Assembly: GCF_041206865.1 (NCBI RefSeq)
Contig: NZ_JBGEDP010000001.1
Span: 4,960,001 to 5,024,000, forward strand
DNA length: 64,000 nt
Reading direction: 5' to 3'
Source: Mycobacterium sp. HUMS_12744610
Lineage (GTDB): Bacteria; Actinomycetota; Actinomycetes; Mycobacteriales; Mycobacteriaceae
The notes beneath the pieces were generated by a model. It was not told where the DNA came from and searched no databases. It was given only the letters and a program-made list of their open reading frames with translations. The position numbers were made by a program, and so were the translations under genes. Shown one piece after another: positions 16,610 to 25,100 of this stretch. Within the stretch, counting starts at the first letter, position 1; every line of letters starts with the position of its first letter.

Positions 16610-17629
16610 ATGTCTCTTCCGCCTTTGCCCACCCTGACGCTCACCCCCGTGGCCTACTTTCCGCAGAAGTACTTCCTGGAGAACCTCGCCGTGCGCGCCG
16701 ACGGCTCGCTGTTGATCACCGCGGTCTTGCAGCGCGAACTGTGGTGGGTGCCAGCGCCCCGGCCGGGCGAGCTCGTCGACCCGGTCCTGCTGCACACCTT
16801 CGATCACCCGATCACCGGGATCGTCGAGGTCGCCCCCGACGTCTTCGTCGCCAACCTCACCGAGGGCTACACCACCGGCGAATCACATTTGGCCAGAATC
16901 GATCTCACCGACTGGGCGCCCGGACGGCCGGTGACACCCGAGATCTTCTACACCTTCGACGAGCGGGCCCGCGGACTCAACGGCAGCTGCCTGCTCGCGC
17001 CGGGGGTGCTAGCGGTGGCCGACTGCTTCGCGGGCCTGATCTGGCGCGTCGACCTCGACCAGGACGCGCGGCACGCCTGTGCGCGGGTCTGGCTGGTCCA
17101 CGACACGATGGCCTTCGACCCCGACAGCGGGGTGCCCCCGCCCCCGCAGCCCGGGGTCAACGGCGTGCGTTACGGCCCGCACACCGGCTACCTGTACTAC
17201 ACCTCGACCGCGCAGCAGGTGTTCATGCGCGTCCCCGTCGACCCTTCGACGCTAAACCCCTCTGGCTCAGCGGAATTCGTCGCTGCGATCGACAACGCTG
17301 ACGACTTCTGCCTCGACGAACACGCCGGATTCGGCTACGTCACCAGGCACCGCGCCAACACGATCGACCGGGTGCCGTTGCAGCCGCGGCACGGCAGCGA
17401 GGTCCGCCACCTCGCCGGTGACCCGTTCGACGAGACCCTGGTCGGGCCGTCCAGTGTCGCCTGGGGAAGGGCGGACGGCGAGTACGGCAGGATCGCGTAC
17501 GTCACCACTGATGGCGGCACCACCGCCCCTCCCGACGGGGTCGTTCGACGCGCCGCCGTGCTGCGCGTCGAACTGGACGTCGAACCGGACTCGGCCACAA
17601 CGGCGCCGACGGGCGGGCTGAACCCATGA
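16610..17629 (+). CDS. SMP-30/gluconolactonase-like beta-propeller protein
   Basis: 339 aa. Repeated beta-blade motifs are visible: ENLAVRADGSLLITAVLQRE, HPITGIVEVAPDVFVANL, GVNGVRYGPHTGYLYYTS and GPSSVAWGRADGEYGRIAY. The metal-site pattern of SMP-30-like lactonases (Glu near the start, NGV and D in blades 3-5) is plausibly present at E23, NGV and DNADDF. It probably hydrolyses or binds a small lactone. It is third in the operon; its stop overlaps the ATG of the next gene by 4 bp. Confidence 0.8.
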   Translation: MSLPPLPTLTLTPVAYFPQKYFLENLAVRADGSLLITAVLQRELWWVPAPRPGELVDPVLLHTFDHPITGIVEVAPDVFVANLTEGYTTGESHLARIDLTDWAPGRPVTPEIFYTFDERARGLNGSCLLAPGVLAVADCFAGLIWRVDLDQDARHACARVWLVHDTMAFDPDSGVPPPPQPGVNGVRYGPHTGYLYYTSTAQQVFMRVPVDPSTLNPSGSAEFVAAIDNADDFCLDEHAGFGYVTRHRANTIDRVPLQPRHGSEVRHLAGDPFDETLVGPSSVAWGRADGEYGRIAYVTTDGGTTAPPDGVVRRAAVLRVELDVEPDSATTAPTGGLNP

Positions 17630-18414
17630 CCCGGTGCGTGGTCACGACCGGGCAGGCGTCGATCGACACCCGCGTCGACGGGGACGGACCCGCCGTGGTG
17701 GTCATCCCGTCCTACGGGCGCGACGCCGGCAGCGACTTCGACGCGTTGACCACGACGCTCGTCGCCGGAGGTTACCGGGTGCTACGCCCACAGCCGCGCG
17801 GTGTCGCCGGTTCTTCCGGACCGATGAGCGGTGTCACCTTCGCCGACATGGCCGGCGATATCGCACGGGTGGTCGACGACCTGGCCGACGGGCCGGCGGT
17901 CATCCTCGGGCACGCCTTCGGCAACTTCGTCGCCCGCGCTACCGCGGTGCACCACCCGGGCCGCGTGGCGGCCGTCATCCTGGCCGCCGCGTCCGGCAGA
18001 ACCGTTGACCCACAGATCAATTCAGCACCTATGCGCGCCGGCGACCTCACGCTGCCCGACGCGACCCGATTAGCCGTGCTGCAGCAGGCATTCTTCGCCC
18101 CCGGCCACGACGCCTCAGTCTGGCTCGGCGGTTGGTACCCCGCAACCCTGGCGATGCAAGTGGACTGCGTGCAACGCACTGACGCCGCCCGGTACTGCGG
18201 CGCCGGGGACGCGCCGGTGTTCGAGATCATTGCCGCCCTCGACCCGTTTCACCGGCGCGACGAATGGGGAGATATGCGCGGCCGCTACGGCGACCGGGTC
18301 ACCACCACCGTTATCGACGACGCCAGCCACGCCCTGTTCCCCGAACAGCCTGATGCCGTTGCCGACGCCGTCGTCGACTACCTGCGCACCCTCAACCACG
18401 GCGTCGGTCGATGA
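17626..18414 (+). CDS. Alpha/beta hydrolase-fold protein lacking the serine nucleophile
   Basis: 262 aa alpha/beta hydrolase. Typical blocks are PAVVVIPSYGRDAGSDFD, YRVLRPQPRGVAGSSGPM and DDLADGPAVILGHAFGN. The nucleophile elbow normally reads GxSxG; here it is GHAFG, with alanine at the catalytic position. The C-terminal histidine is kept (DDASHALFPEQ). Either the protein is a catalytically different member of the fold (a lyase, decarboxylase or cofactor-free oxygenase-like enzyme) or it is inactive. ATG 17626 overlaps the previous stop, placing it last in the operon. Confidence 0.82.
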   Translation: MTRCVVTTGQASIDTRVDGDGPAVVVIPSYGRDAGSDFDALTTTLVAGGYRVLRPQPRGVAGSSGPMSGVTFADMAGDIARVVDDLADGPAVILGHAFGNFVARATAVHHPGRVAAVILAAASGRTVDPQINSAPMRAGDLTLPDATRLAVLQQAFFAPGHDASVWLGGWYPATLAMQVDCVQRTDAARYCGAGDAPVFEIIAALDPFHRRDEWGDMRGRYGDRVTTTVIDDASHALFPEQPDAVADAVVDYLRTLNHGVGR

Positions 18415-18801
18415 ACGCACCGACCAGGCCTGCTGCGCCGGGGGCTGCAGCGCAGTGGCCGGGGTCGGGACTGGCCGGCCCGGCGACCTGATGCGGTGAT
18501 CGATATCGATCGGGAGATAGTCGGGGAGTAGCTGCTGCTATCGGGTCGGGTCATCGGCAACATCGATGTGGCCGGCCGCGGCCGCCGCGCGCGGTTGGTG
18601 CAACTCGTCGAGCGACTTGTCGGGGTAAGCATTGGCGCTTTGCGAGTTCGCGCGCGAGCAGCCTCGCACAGGCGATGACGTCGTCGCCGAACAGAGTGGG
18701 TCAGCTCGGCTCACCCGGACATCGCTTCCCGCCACCGCACACCCACATGGTCGGCACCGCGTGGTTTGCCGGCGATGCCGCACCCGCCTCCGAGCGGCAA
18801 G
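18415..18801. other. Degenerate region after the catabolic operon
   Basis: No intact gene. On the minus strand a short protein-like stretch (DDVIACARLLARELAKRQ) occurs in a frame that soon breaks, suggesting decayed coding sequence. The region separates the catabolic operon from a YbhB fragment. Confidence 0.4.
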
Positions 18802-19110
18802 TCATCGTTCGTAGGTTCCGGTCAGCGGGCCGCGGCCCAGTACGTGGCCGGACATCGTCGCCAGTAGCGCCCTGGGTGTCGTGACCTCCCGCGGGATGGC
18901 TTTGTCGATCGCGAACACATGTAAGCGGTAGTGGTGCGGCCCGTGACCGGGGATCGGCCGCGGTCCGCCATAGCCGTGACGGCCGAATGCGGCCGGAATG
19001 AAACGTATGCCCGCGGTACCGGGCTCCAGGGCACCGGCGGTGACGCCGTCGACGGTCAGGTCGATTACCGCGACGGTGTGCAGCAACGGACGGGGCAGCG
19101 GGACGTCGAT
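18802..19110 (-). pseudogene. YbhB/YbcL (PEBP-like) protein, C-terminal fragment
   Basis: The reading DVPLPRPLLHTVAVIDL, GIRFIPAAFGRHGYGGPRPI and PGHGPHHYRLHVFAIDKAIP, ending MSGHVLGRGPLTGTYER, is the C-terminal two-thirds of a Raf-kinase-inhibitor-like YbhB protein. The N-terminal ligand-site strand is missing. Upstream it joins the N-terminus of a 13E12-family gene through an acidic (GAGGAC)n stretch. Allowing for a 7-bp repeat, the two coding parts would be in one frame. Confidence 0.65.
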
Positions 19111-19355
19111 GTCGTCCTCGTCCTCGTCCTCGCCACAGCGCGAGAGGCGATAGGCGATAGGCGATAGGCGAACAATTCCCCGACCGCCACCAACTGCGCA
19201 GCCGCCGCCGGGTTCTCAAACCGCGCCGCCGCACCGATGCGCTCGATCAACCCCGCCGACTCCGACATCGTGGAGGGATGACGCCGCTCGAAGAACTCCT
19301 CGAGCGCCGTGATCGACTCCGGCGGCGGCCGCGCCCGCGAAACCTCATCGAACAT
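19111..19355 (-). pseudogene. 13E12-family HNH protein, N-terminal fragment
   Basis: From ATG 19355: MFDEVSRARPPPESITALEE, FFERRHPSTMSESAGLIERI and AAARFENPAAAAQLVAVGEL, then FAYRLS. This is the characteristic start of mycobacterial 13E12/DUF222 proteins. After about 70 codons a 7-bp tandem repeat shifts the frame. Beyond it the expected RLSRCGED reading continues into the YbhB fragment rather than into DUF222. The C-terminal end of a 13E12 gene lies in the same orientation at 10389. Confidence 0.7.
19146..19171. repeat. 7-bp tandem repeat GGCGATA (three copies plus a partial)
   Basis: Three perfect copies of GGCGATA (19146..19166) are followed by GGCGA. On the coding (minus) strand this is TATCGCC repeated inside the FAYRLS codons of the 13E12 start. 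With one copy the frame would run FAYRLSRCGEDED into the YbhB coding sequence; the two extra copies (14 nt) break it. A fourth copy would restore the frame. Confidence 0.75.
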
Positions 19356-19391
19356 ACATTCGATTATAGTGAGACCCACCGACATCCGCGA

Positions 19392-20255
19392 TCAACCCGG
19401 CGGCAACTCCCGGCCGCTGACGAACTCACGGCGCACGCCCGTCAGCGGGTCGTCGAACTCGAGGCGCTGCGCAAGCAATGCCAGCGGCGCGCCGAAGTCG
19501 TCGGGGGCCACGTCGACAACGTCCGGATACAGCGGATCCCCCAGGATCGGAATCCCCAGCGACGCCATGTGCACCCGCAGCTGGTGGGTGCGCCCGGTGC
19601 GCGGCGTCAGCCGGTAGAGGCCGTCGGACACCAGCTCCACCCGTGTCTCGGCGTTGGGGACGCCGGGCTCGCAGAACGCCTGCAGCCGCCCCCGCCGCTT
19701 GACGATCCGGTTGCGAACCAAGCGCGGCAGCTCCAGCGCCGGATCGACGGCCGCGCGCGCCAGGTAGGTCTTGCGCACCAGGCCGCGGGCGAACAGCGAC
19801 TGGTAGGCGCCACGCAGCTCGCGCCGCGCGGTGAACAGCAGAACCCCGGCGGTCAACCGGTCCAGGCGATGGGCGGGGCTGAGCTCGGGCAGGCCCAGCT
19901 CCCGACGCAACCGCACCAGCGCGGTCTGCGCGACGTGCCGACCCCGCGGCATCGTCGCCAGGAAATGCGGCTTGTCGACGACGACCAGGCCGGCGTCGCG
20001 GTACAGCACCGGGATGTCGAAGGGCACCGCAACCTCGTCGGGCAGCTCGCGGTAGAGGTAGACGCTGGCCCCGCACGGCAGCACGGTGGCCGCGTCGACC
20101 GCCACGCCGTCGGCGTCGACGACCTCGCCGGACAGCACCTTCGCGCGCGCCGCCGCGCCGAACCGCTCGGCCAGCTCGGCCAGCACCGGGCCGCCGCGCA
20201 GCCGCACCCGGGCCGGGCCCAGCCCGTCGCGCACCGGCAGCGGCGCGGGCCTCAC
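19392..20255 (-). CDS. RluA-family RNA pseudouridine synthase
   Basis: 287 aa, syntenic with Rv3300c. The catalytic RluA motif is LSPAHRLDRLTAGVLLF, whose Asp attacks uridine. Other family blocks are VVVDKPHFLATMPRG, TGRTHQLRVHMASLG and IPILGDPLYP. An S4-like region may lie near residues 25-70. It modifies uridines in rRNA or tRNA; the exact site is unknown. The GTG start at 20255 overlaps the glpD2 stop by 4 bp. In M. tuberculosis phoY1 lies between these genes; here it is absent. Confidence 0.9.
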   Translation of the reverse strand: MRPAPLPVRDGLGPARVRLRGGPVLAELAERFGAAARAKVLSGEVVDADGVAVDAATVLPCGASVYLYRELPDEVAVPFDIPVLYRDAGLVVVDKPHFLATMPRGRHVAQTALVRLRRELGLPELSPAHRLDRLTAGVLLFTARRELRGAYQSLFARGLVRKTYLARAAVDPALELPRLVRNRIVKRRGRLQAFCEPGVPNAETRVELVSDGLYRLTPRTGRTHQLRVHMASLGIPILGDPLYPDVVDVAPDDFGAPLALLAQRLEFDDPLTGVRREFVSGRELPPG

Positions 20256-22006
20256 GTGAGCGGGACCGGCTCGAGGAGCTCGGCGCGGGCCTCCGGGGCG
20301 CTGGCCCGCAACTCGTCGGCGGAGACGTCGTCGGGCTGGGCCTGCGACAGGACCTCGGCCTCCACCCGCGCCGCGTAGTTGGCGACCTCACGCTCGACGT
20401 CCTCGGCGCTCCACCCCAGCACCGGCGCCACCACCTCGGCCACCTCGCGGGCGCAGTCGACGCCCCGGTGCGCGTATTCGATGGAGATCCGCATCCGGCG
20501 CGTCAGGATGTCCTCCAGGTGCAGCGCCCCCTCGGCGGTGACGGCGTAGCGGGCCTCGACCTTCAGGTAGCCCGCCGCCTCCTTGATCGGATCCAGCAGG
20601 CCGGGATCGTCGGCGGCCAGGTCCAGCACGTCACCGATCAGCGACCCGTAGCGGTCCAGCAGGTGGCGCACCCGGTAGGGGTGCAGGCCGCGCAGGGCGC
20701 CGACGTGCTCGGCCTGGTTGACCAGCGCGAAGTAGCCGTCGGCGCCGAGCAGGCTGACCTTCTCGGTGATCGACGGCGCCACCCGGGCCGGCACGAACTG
20801 CACCGCGGCGTCGACGGCGTCGGCGGCCATCACCCGGTAGGTGGTGTACTTGCCGCCGGCGATGGCCACCAGCCCGGGCGCGGGCACGGCCACGGCGTGC
20901 TCGCGGGACAGCTTGGAGGTCTCCTCGCTCTCGCCGGCCAGCAGCGGCCGCAGCCCGGCGTAGACGCCGTCGATGTCGGCGTGCGTGAGCGGGGTGGCCA
21001 GCACCGTGTTGACGGTGCCGAGGATGTAGTCGATGTCGGCCTTGGTGGCAGCCGGGTGCGCGAGGTCGAGGGCCCAGTCGGTGTCGGTGGTGCCGATGAT
21101 CCAGTGGTTGCCCCACGGGATGACGAACATCACCGACTTCTCGGTGCGCAGGATGATCGCGACGTCGCTGACGATCCGGTCGCGCGGCACCACGATGTGC
21201 ACCCCCTTGGACGCGCGCACCTGGAACCGCCCGCGCTGCTTGGACAGCCCCTGGATCTCGTCGGTCCACACCCCGGTGGCGTTGATGACGACGTGACCGC
21301 GAACCTCGGTGGTGCTGCCGTCCTCGGTGTCGCGGACCCGCACGCCGGTCACCCGGTCGCCCTCCCGCAGCAGCGCCACCACCTGGGTGGAGCAGCGCAC
21401 CACCGCCCCGTAGTGCGCGGCGGTGCGGGCCACGGTCATGGTGTGCCGGGCGTCGTCGACGACGGTGTCGTAGTAGCGGATCCCCCCGATCAGCGAGCTG
21501 CGCTTCAGGCCGGGGCTCAGCCGCAGCGCCCCGGCGCGGGTCAGATGCTTTTGCGCCGGAACCGATTTCGCGCCGCCGAGCCGGTCGTAGAGGAAGATGC
21601 CCGCGGCGATGTAGGGCCGCTCCCACCAGCGGCTGGTCAGCGGGAACAGGAACGGCAGCGGCTTGACCAGGTGGGGCGCCAGCGTGGTCAGCGAGAGCTC
21701 CCGCTCGTAGAGCGCCTCGCGCACCAGCCCGAACTCCAGCTGTTCGAGGTAGCGCAGCCCGCCGTGGAACATCTTCGACGAGCGGCTCGACGTGCCGGAC
21801 GCGAAGTCGCGCGCCTCCACCTGCGCCACCTTGAGCCCGCGCGTTGCGGCGTCCAGCGCGCACCCGGAGCCCACCACGCCGCCGCCGATGACCACGACGT
21901 CGAACTGCTCGGCGGCCAGCCGCTTCCAGGCGATCTCGCGCTGCCGCGGTCCCAGCCCGGACGCCGGCGAGCCGCGCTCGCCGGGCGGGCGCAACGGATC
22001 ACTCAC
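20252..22006 (-). CDS. glpD2: Glycerol-3-phosphate dehydrogenase, FAD-dependent
   Basis: 584 aa, full length, syntenic with Rv3302c. The FAD Rossmann motif is FDVVVIGGGVVGSGCALDAA, followed by the GlpD signature ASGTSSRSSKMFHGGLRYLE. WGNHWIIGTTDTDW and AGLRPLLAG are further family blocks, and the C-terminal DAO_C-type helical domain runs from about 410. It oxidises glycerol-3-phosphate to dihydroxyacetone phosphate at the membrane, passing electrons to quinone. The start is GTG 22006; the 3' end is coupled to the pseudouridine synthase gene. Confidence 0.95.
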   Translation of the reverse strand: MSDPLRPPGERGSPASGLGPRQREIAWKRLAAEQFDVVVIGGGVVGSGCALDAATRGLKVAQVEARDFASGTSSRSSKMFHGGLRYLEQLEFGLVREALYERELSLTTLAPHLVKPLPFLFPLTSRWWERPYIAAGIFLYDRLGGAKSVPAQKHLTRAGALRLSPGLKRSSLIGGIRYYDTVVDDARHTMTVARTAAHYGAVVRCSTQVVALLREGDRVTGVRVRDTEDGSTTEVRGHVVINATGVWTDEIQGLSKQRGRFQVRASKGVHIVVPRDRIVSDVAIILRTEKSVMFVIPWGNHWIIGTTDTDWALDLAHPAATKADIDYILGTVNTVLATPLTHADIDGVYAGLRPLLAGESEETSKLSREHAVAVPAPGLVAIAGGKYTTYRVMAADAVDAAVQFVPARVAPSITEKVSLLGADGYFALVNQAEHVGALRGLHPYRVRHLLDRYGSLIGDVLDLAADDPGLLDPIKEAAGYLKVEARYAVTAEGALHLEDILTRRMRISIEYAHRGVDCAREVAEVVAPVLGWSAEDVEREVANYAARVEAEVLSQAQPDDVSADELRASAPEARAELLEPVPLT

Positions 22007-22084
22007 GGCTGGGCTCCTGTCGGTTACTCGTCGGTAGGTGTCCTCGATAAAGGCTAGATGGTCGGGCCCGGCCGAGCCGGCCTT

Positions 22085-23509
22085 CTAGTCCAGATCGTCG
22101 TGGGCCATCAGCCGGCGGGCGGCCTCGGTGATCGAGCCGGACAACGACGGGTAGACGGCGAGCGTCTGCGCCAGCTCGTTGACCGTGATGCGGTTGGTCA
22201 CCGCCACGGCGATCGGCAGGATCAGCTCGGAGGCGATCGGCGCGACCACGACCCCGCCGATCACCACACCGGTGGAACGCCGGCAGAAGATCTTGACGAA
22301 GCCTTTCTGTAGCCCCGACATCTTCGCCCGAGCGTTGGTGTGCAGCGGCAGCATGATGGCGCGGGCGGTCACCGAGCCGTCGTCGATCATCCGCTGCGGC
22401 ACCCCAACGGCGGCGATCTCGGGCCGGGTGAAGATCGTCGCCGCGACCGTGCGCAACCGGATCGGGGTGACGCCCTCGCCGAGCGCGTGATACATCGCGA
22501 TCCGGCCCTGCATGGCCGCGACCGAGGCCAGCGGCAGCAGGCCGGTGCAGTCGCCGGCGGCGTAGATGCCCGGCACCGACGTCCGCGACACCCGGTCGAC
22601 GGTGAGGTAGCCGCCGCGGCCCAGCTCGATGCCGACCCGTTCCAGGCCGAGGCCGCCGGTGTTGGGGACCGACCCGATAGTCATCAGCGCGTGGCTGCCC
22701 TCGACGGTGCGGCCGTCCTTGAGGGTGACCAGCACCCCGGCCCCGGTGCGGGTGACCGACTCGGCCCGGGCGTTCTTGATCAGTTGCACGCCCCGTTCGG
22801 CGAACACGTCCTCGAGGACCAGCGCGGCGTCGGCGTCCTCGTAGGGCAGCACGCGGTCCTGGCTGGCCACCACCGTCACCGGCACGCCCAGCTCGGTGTA
22901 GGCGTTGGCGAACTCCGCGCCGGTGACGCCCGAACCCACCACGATGAGGTGCTCGGGCAGCGCGTCGAGGTCGTAGAGCTGGCGCCAGGTCAGGATGCGC
23001 TCGCCGTCCGGCTGGGCCGACGGCAAGATCCGCGGGCTGGCGCCGGTCGCGATGAGCACGACGTCGGCTTCGTGCTCGCTGGTGGTGCCGTCGGGGGCGG
23101 TCGCCCTGACGCGGTGGTGGGCCAGCCCGGGGGTGGGGTCGATCAGCTCGCCGTGACCGGTGACGATGCGGACGCCCGTGCCAAGCAGCTGGGTGGCTAT
23201 GTCGGCCGACTGCGCTGCGGCCAGGTCCTTCACCCGGGCGTGGATCTGCGGCAGCGAGATCTTGGCGTCGTCGATGTCGATGTCGAAGCCCAGATGCGGG
23301 GCCTGGCGCAACTCGGTGCGCAGCCCGGTGGAGGCGATGAACGTCTTGGACGGCACGCAGTCGTCCAGCACGGCCGCGCCGCCGACCCCGTCGGCGTCGA
23401 TCACGGTGACTTCGGCGGTCTCGGGGTGGTCTGAACCTAGGGTGGCGGCGACGAGGGCGGCTTCGTAACCGGCCGGGCCTCCGCCGAGGATCACGATGCG
23501 GGTCACCAC
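22085..23509 (-). CDS. lpdA: NAD(P)H quinone reductase LpdA (flavoprotein disulfide reductase family)
   Basis: 474 aa, syntenic with Rv3303c. FAD motif IVILGGGPAGYEAALVAATL; NAD(P) motif LIVVGSGVTGAEFANAYTEL; the FAD-site ASVAAMQGRIAMYHALGEG region; and the dimerisation domain from about 340. The redox CxxxxC of true lipoamide dehydrogenases is missing: only one Cys remains in AAVLDDCVPSK, matching the known M. tuberculosis LpdA, which reduces quinones rather than lipoamide. The start is one of two adjacent GTG codons (23509 or 23506). Confidence 0.93.
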   Translation of the reverse strand: MVTRIVILGGGPAGYEAALVAATLGSDHPETAEVTVIDADGVGGAAVLDDCVPSKTFIASTGLRTELRQAPHLGFDIDIDDAKISLPQIHARVKDLAAAQSADIATQLLGTGVRIVTGHGELIDPTPGLAHHRVRATAPDGTTSEHEADVVLIATGASPRILPSAQPDGERILTWRQLYDLDALPEHLIVVGSGVTGAEFANAYTELGVPVTVVASQDRVLPYEDADAALVLEDVFAERGVQLIKNARAESVTRTGAGVLVTLKDGRTVEGSHALMTIGSVPNTGGLGLERVGIELGRGGYLTVDRVSRTSVPGIYAAGDCTGLLPLASVAAMQGRIAMYHALGEGVTPIRLRTVAATIFTRPEIAAVGVPQRMIDDGSVTARAIMLPLHTNARAKMSGLQKGFVKIFCRRSTGVVIGGVVVAPIASELILPIAVAVTNRITVNELAQTLAVYPSLSGSITEAARRLMAHDDLD

Positions 23510-23591
23510 AGCCCTAACCTAGCCGGGATTCCGGGGCACTGCGCAGCGCGGCTAAACCACGCGGGTGAACGGCGCGCGAACCCCAGGCGTT

Positions 23592-23604
23592 TAAGCTTTC
23601 CCCG
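23592..23604 (+). promoter_or_regulatory. -10 hexamer for a probable leaderless transcript
   Basis: TAAGCT (23592..23597, TANNNT type) ends 6 bp before the GTG start at 23604, the spacing seen for leaderless mycobacterial mRNAs. No ribosome site is present. Confidence 0.45.
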
Positions 23605-24083
23605 TGCCGCTCTACGCCGCTTACGGATCGAACATGGATCCCGAACAGATGCTGGAGCGCGCGCCGCATTCGCCGATGGCCGGGACGGGGTGGCTGCACG
23701 GGTGGCGGTTGACCTTCGGCGGCGAGGACATCGGCTGGGAGGGTGCGCTGGCCACCGTCGTCGAGGATCCGGGATCCCGCGTGTTCGTCGTCCTCTACGA
23801 CATGACACCGGCCGACGAGCAAAACCTCGACCGGTGGGAGGGCTCCGAGTTCGGCGTCCACAAGAAGATCCGGTGCCGGGTGGAGCGCATCTCGTCGGAC
23901 ACCGACACCGCTCCCGTGCTGGCGTGGCTGTACGTCCTGGACGCCTGGGAGGGCGGCCTGCCGTCGGCGCGCTATCTGGGCGTGATGGCCGACGCCGCCG
24001 AGATCGCCGGCGCCCCGGCGGATTACGTGCACGCCCTGCGCACCCGCCCGGCCCGCAACATCGGCCCCGGGACCAGCTCTTAG
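23604..24083 (+). CDS. Gamma-glutamylcyclotransferase-like protein
   Basis: 159 aa, syntenic with Rv3304. The family signature is YAAYGSNMDPEQM at the N-terminus, matching the YGSN substrate loop of gamma-glutamylcyclotransferases. The rest of the fold (VFVVLYDMTPADEQNLDRWE with the catalytic-type Glu) is kept. These enzymes release 5-oxoproline from gamma-glutamyl compounds, but many small bacterial homologues are untested. It is transcribed opposite to its neighbours. Confidence 0.85.
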   Translation: MPLYAAYGSNMDPEQMLERAPHSPMAGTGWLHGWRLTFGGEDIGWEGALATVVEDPGSRVFVVLYDMTPADEQNLDRWEGSEFGVHKKIRCRVERISSDTDTAPVLAWLYVLDAWEGGLPSARYLGVMADAAEIAGAPADYVHALRTRPARNIGPGTSS

Positions 24084-24117
24084 CCCTCCTCGGCGAGCTG
24101 GGGGCACCTCCCGCTCG

Positions 24118-24177
24118 GCGAGCGTGCGTGTCTGTACGGCGACACGCCGTCGCGGCCGGCATTCTGCGCACGCTCAC
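24118..24177. repeat. 60-bp inverted repeat, left copy
   Basis: It pairs with 25101..25160 in inverted orientation, 55/60 identical. Each copy is itself bounded by GCGAGCGTGCG-type and CGCACGCTCRC-type ends that are reverse complements. The left copy overlaps the end of the DUF559 gene and supplies its TGA stop (24174..24176). Confidence 0.85.
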
Positions 24178-25055
24178 GCGGCCCGGCGTAGCTGCGCGTC
24201 GAGCCGGCGGACCAGGTCGTCGGGCCGCTGCCGGACATCGGTAGCGATGACGGGGACGATCGACCACCCCAGCTCCTGGAGTGCGGCCGAGCGCTCACGG
24301 TCCCGGCGAAAAGCCTCCGGCCCGCTGTGCCAGTCGACGCCGTCGTACTCCGCGCCGACGCGCCGCTGCGGCCAGGCGAAGTCGAGCCGCCAGGTGCGGC
24401 CCCGCCGGTCGGTGACTTCGTACTGCAGCACCGGCGGCGGCAGCCCGCCGTCGAGCATGACCAGCCGCGCCTCGCTCTCCATCGGAGACTCCGCGAGCGG
24501 CGAGGCCAGGCTCAGCAGCTCGCGTGTGGTCACGATGCCCCGCCGGCCGGCCTGCCGCGCGGCCGCCGCCGCCAGCTCCTCGCGAGCGCACGTGCGGCTG
24601 CGCAGCGCGGCGTCCAACGTCGCGAGCGCACGCGGCCGGCGTAGAGCCCGGGCCACCTCGATCGCCGTCCACGCGGGTGAGGTCACCGGGCGCCCGGCGA
24701 CGGCCACGAGCGGCGCCCCCTCACGACGGTGCACGAAAAGGCCGCGGGTGGGGCGCAACTGTTGCCCGAGCGGGTTGAGTACATGCAGGTGCGTGTCCAA
24801 TTCGGTGTCGAAGCCGTGCATCGACGCTGCGGTGCTCAGGCATACCGCGACCTTCGAGCCGGTGACCAGATCCAGCGCCCTCAGTCGCAGCGCGTCGGTT
24901 ATCTCACCCCGGCCGTAGACGCCGTACCAAATCTTCTGCAGAACACCGCATTTCAGGTCCGCTTCCAGGCCTCGGCGGCTGAGGTGGGTCAGCGCCTGGG
25001 CGGATGTCACCACCCCGCCTTGCGCATCGAGCAGCCACTCGAGCTCTGCATGCAT
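24174..25055 (-). CDS. AbiEi-like / DUF559 (Vsr-fold) protein
   Basis: 293 aa. The N-terminus resembles the AbiEi-type winged-helix domain (LLDAQGGVVTSAQALTHLSR, KIWYGVYGRGE). The C-terminus is a DUF559 domain related to Vsr and other PD-(D/E)xK nucleases: LDFAWPQRRVGAEYDGVDWH and RRDRERSAALQELGW. No toxin partner is adjacent, so it looks like a stand-alone nuclease-like regulator. It is bounded on both sides by copies of a 60-bp inverted repeat, one of which supplies the stop codon; together they resemble a small mobile or mobilised unit. ATG 25055 is the likely start. From memory Rv3304 and amiA1 are adjacent in M. tuberculosis, so this gene is an insertion relative to it. Confidence 0.8.
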   Translation of the reverse strand: MHAELEWLLDAQGGVVTSAQALTHLSRRGLEADLKCGVLQKIWYGVYGRGEITDALRLRALDLVTGSKVAVCLSTAASMHGFDTELDTHLHVLNPLGQQLRPTRGLFVHRREGAPLVAVAGRPVTSPAWTAIEVARALRRPRALATLDAALRSRTCAREELAAAAARQAGRRGIVTTRELLSLASPLAESPMESEARLVMLDGGLPPPVLQYEVTDRRGRTWRLDFAWPQRRVGAEYDGVDWHSGPEAFRRDRERSAALQELGWSIVPVIATDVRQRPDDLVRRLDAQLRRAA

Positions 25056-25100
25056 GCGCGCTATCGTGTGGGCGCCGCGGACAGCCCACAATTCACCTGC

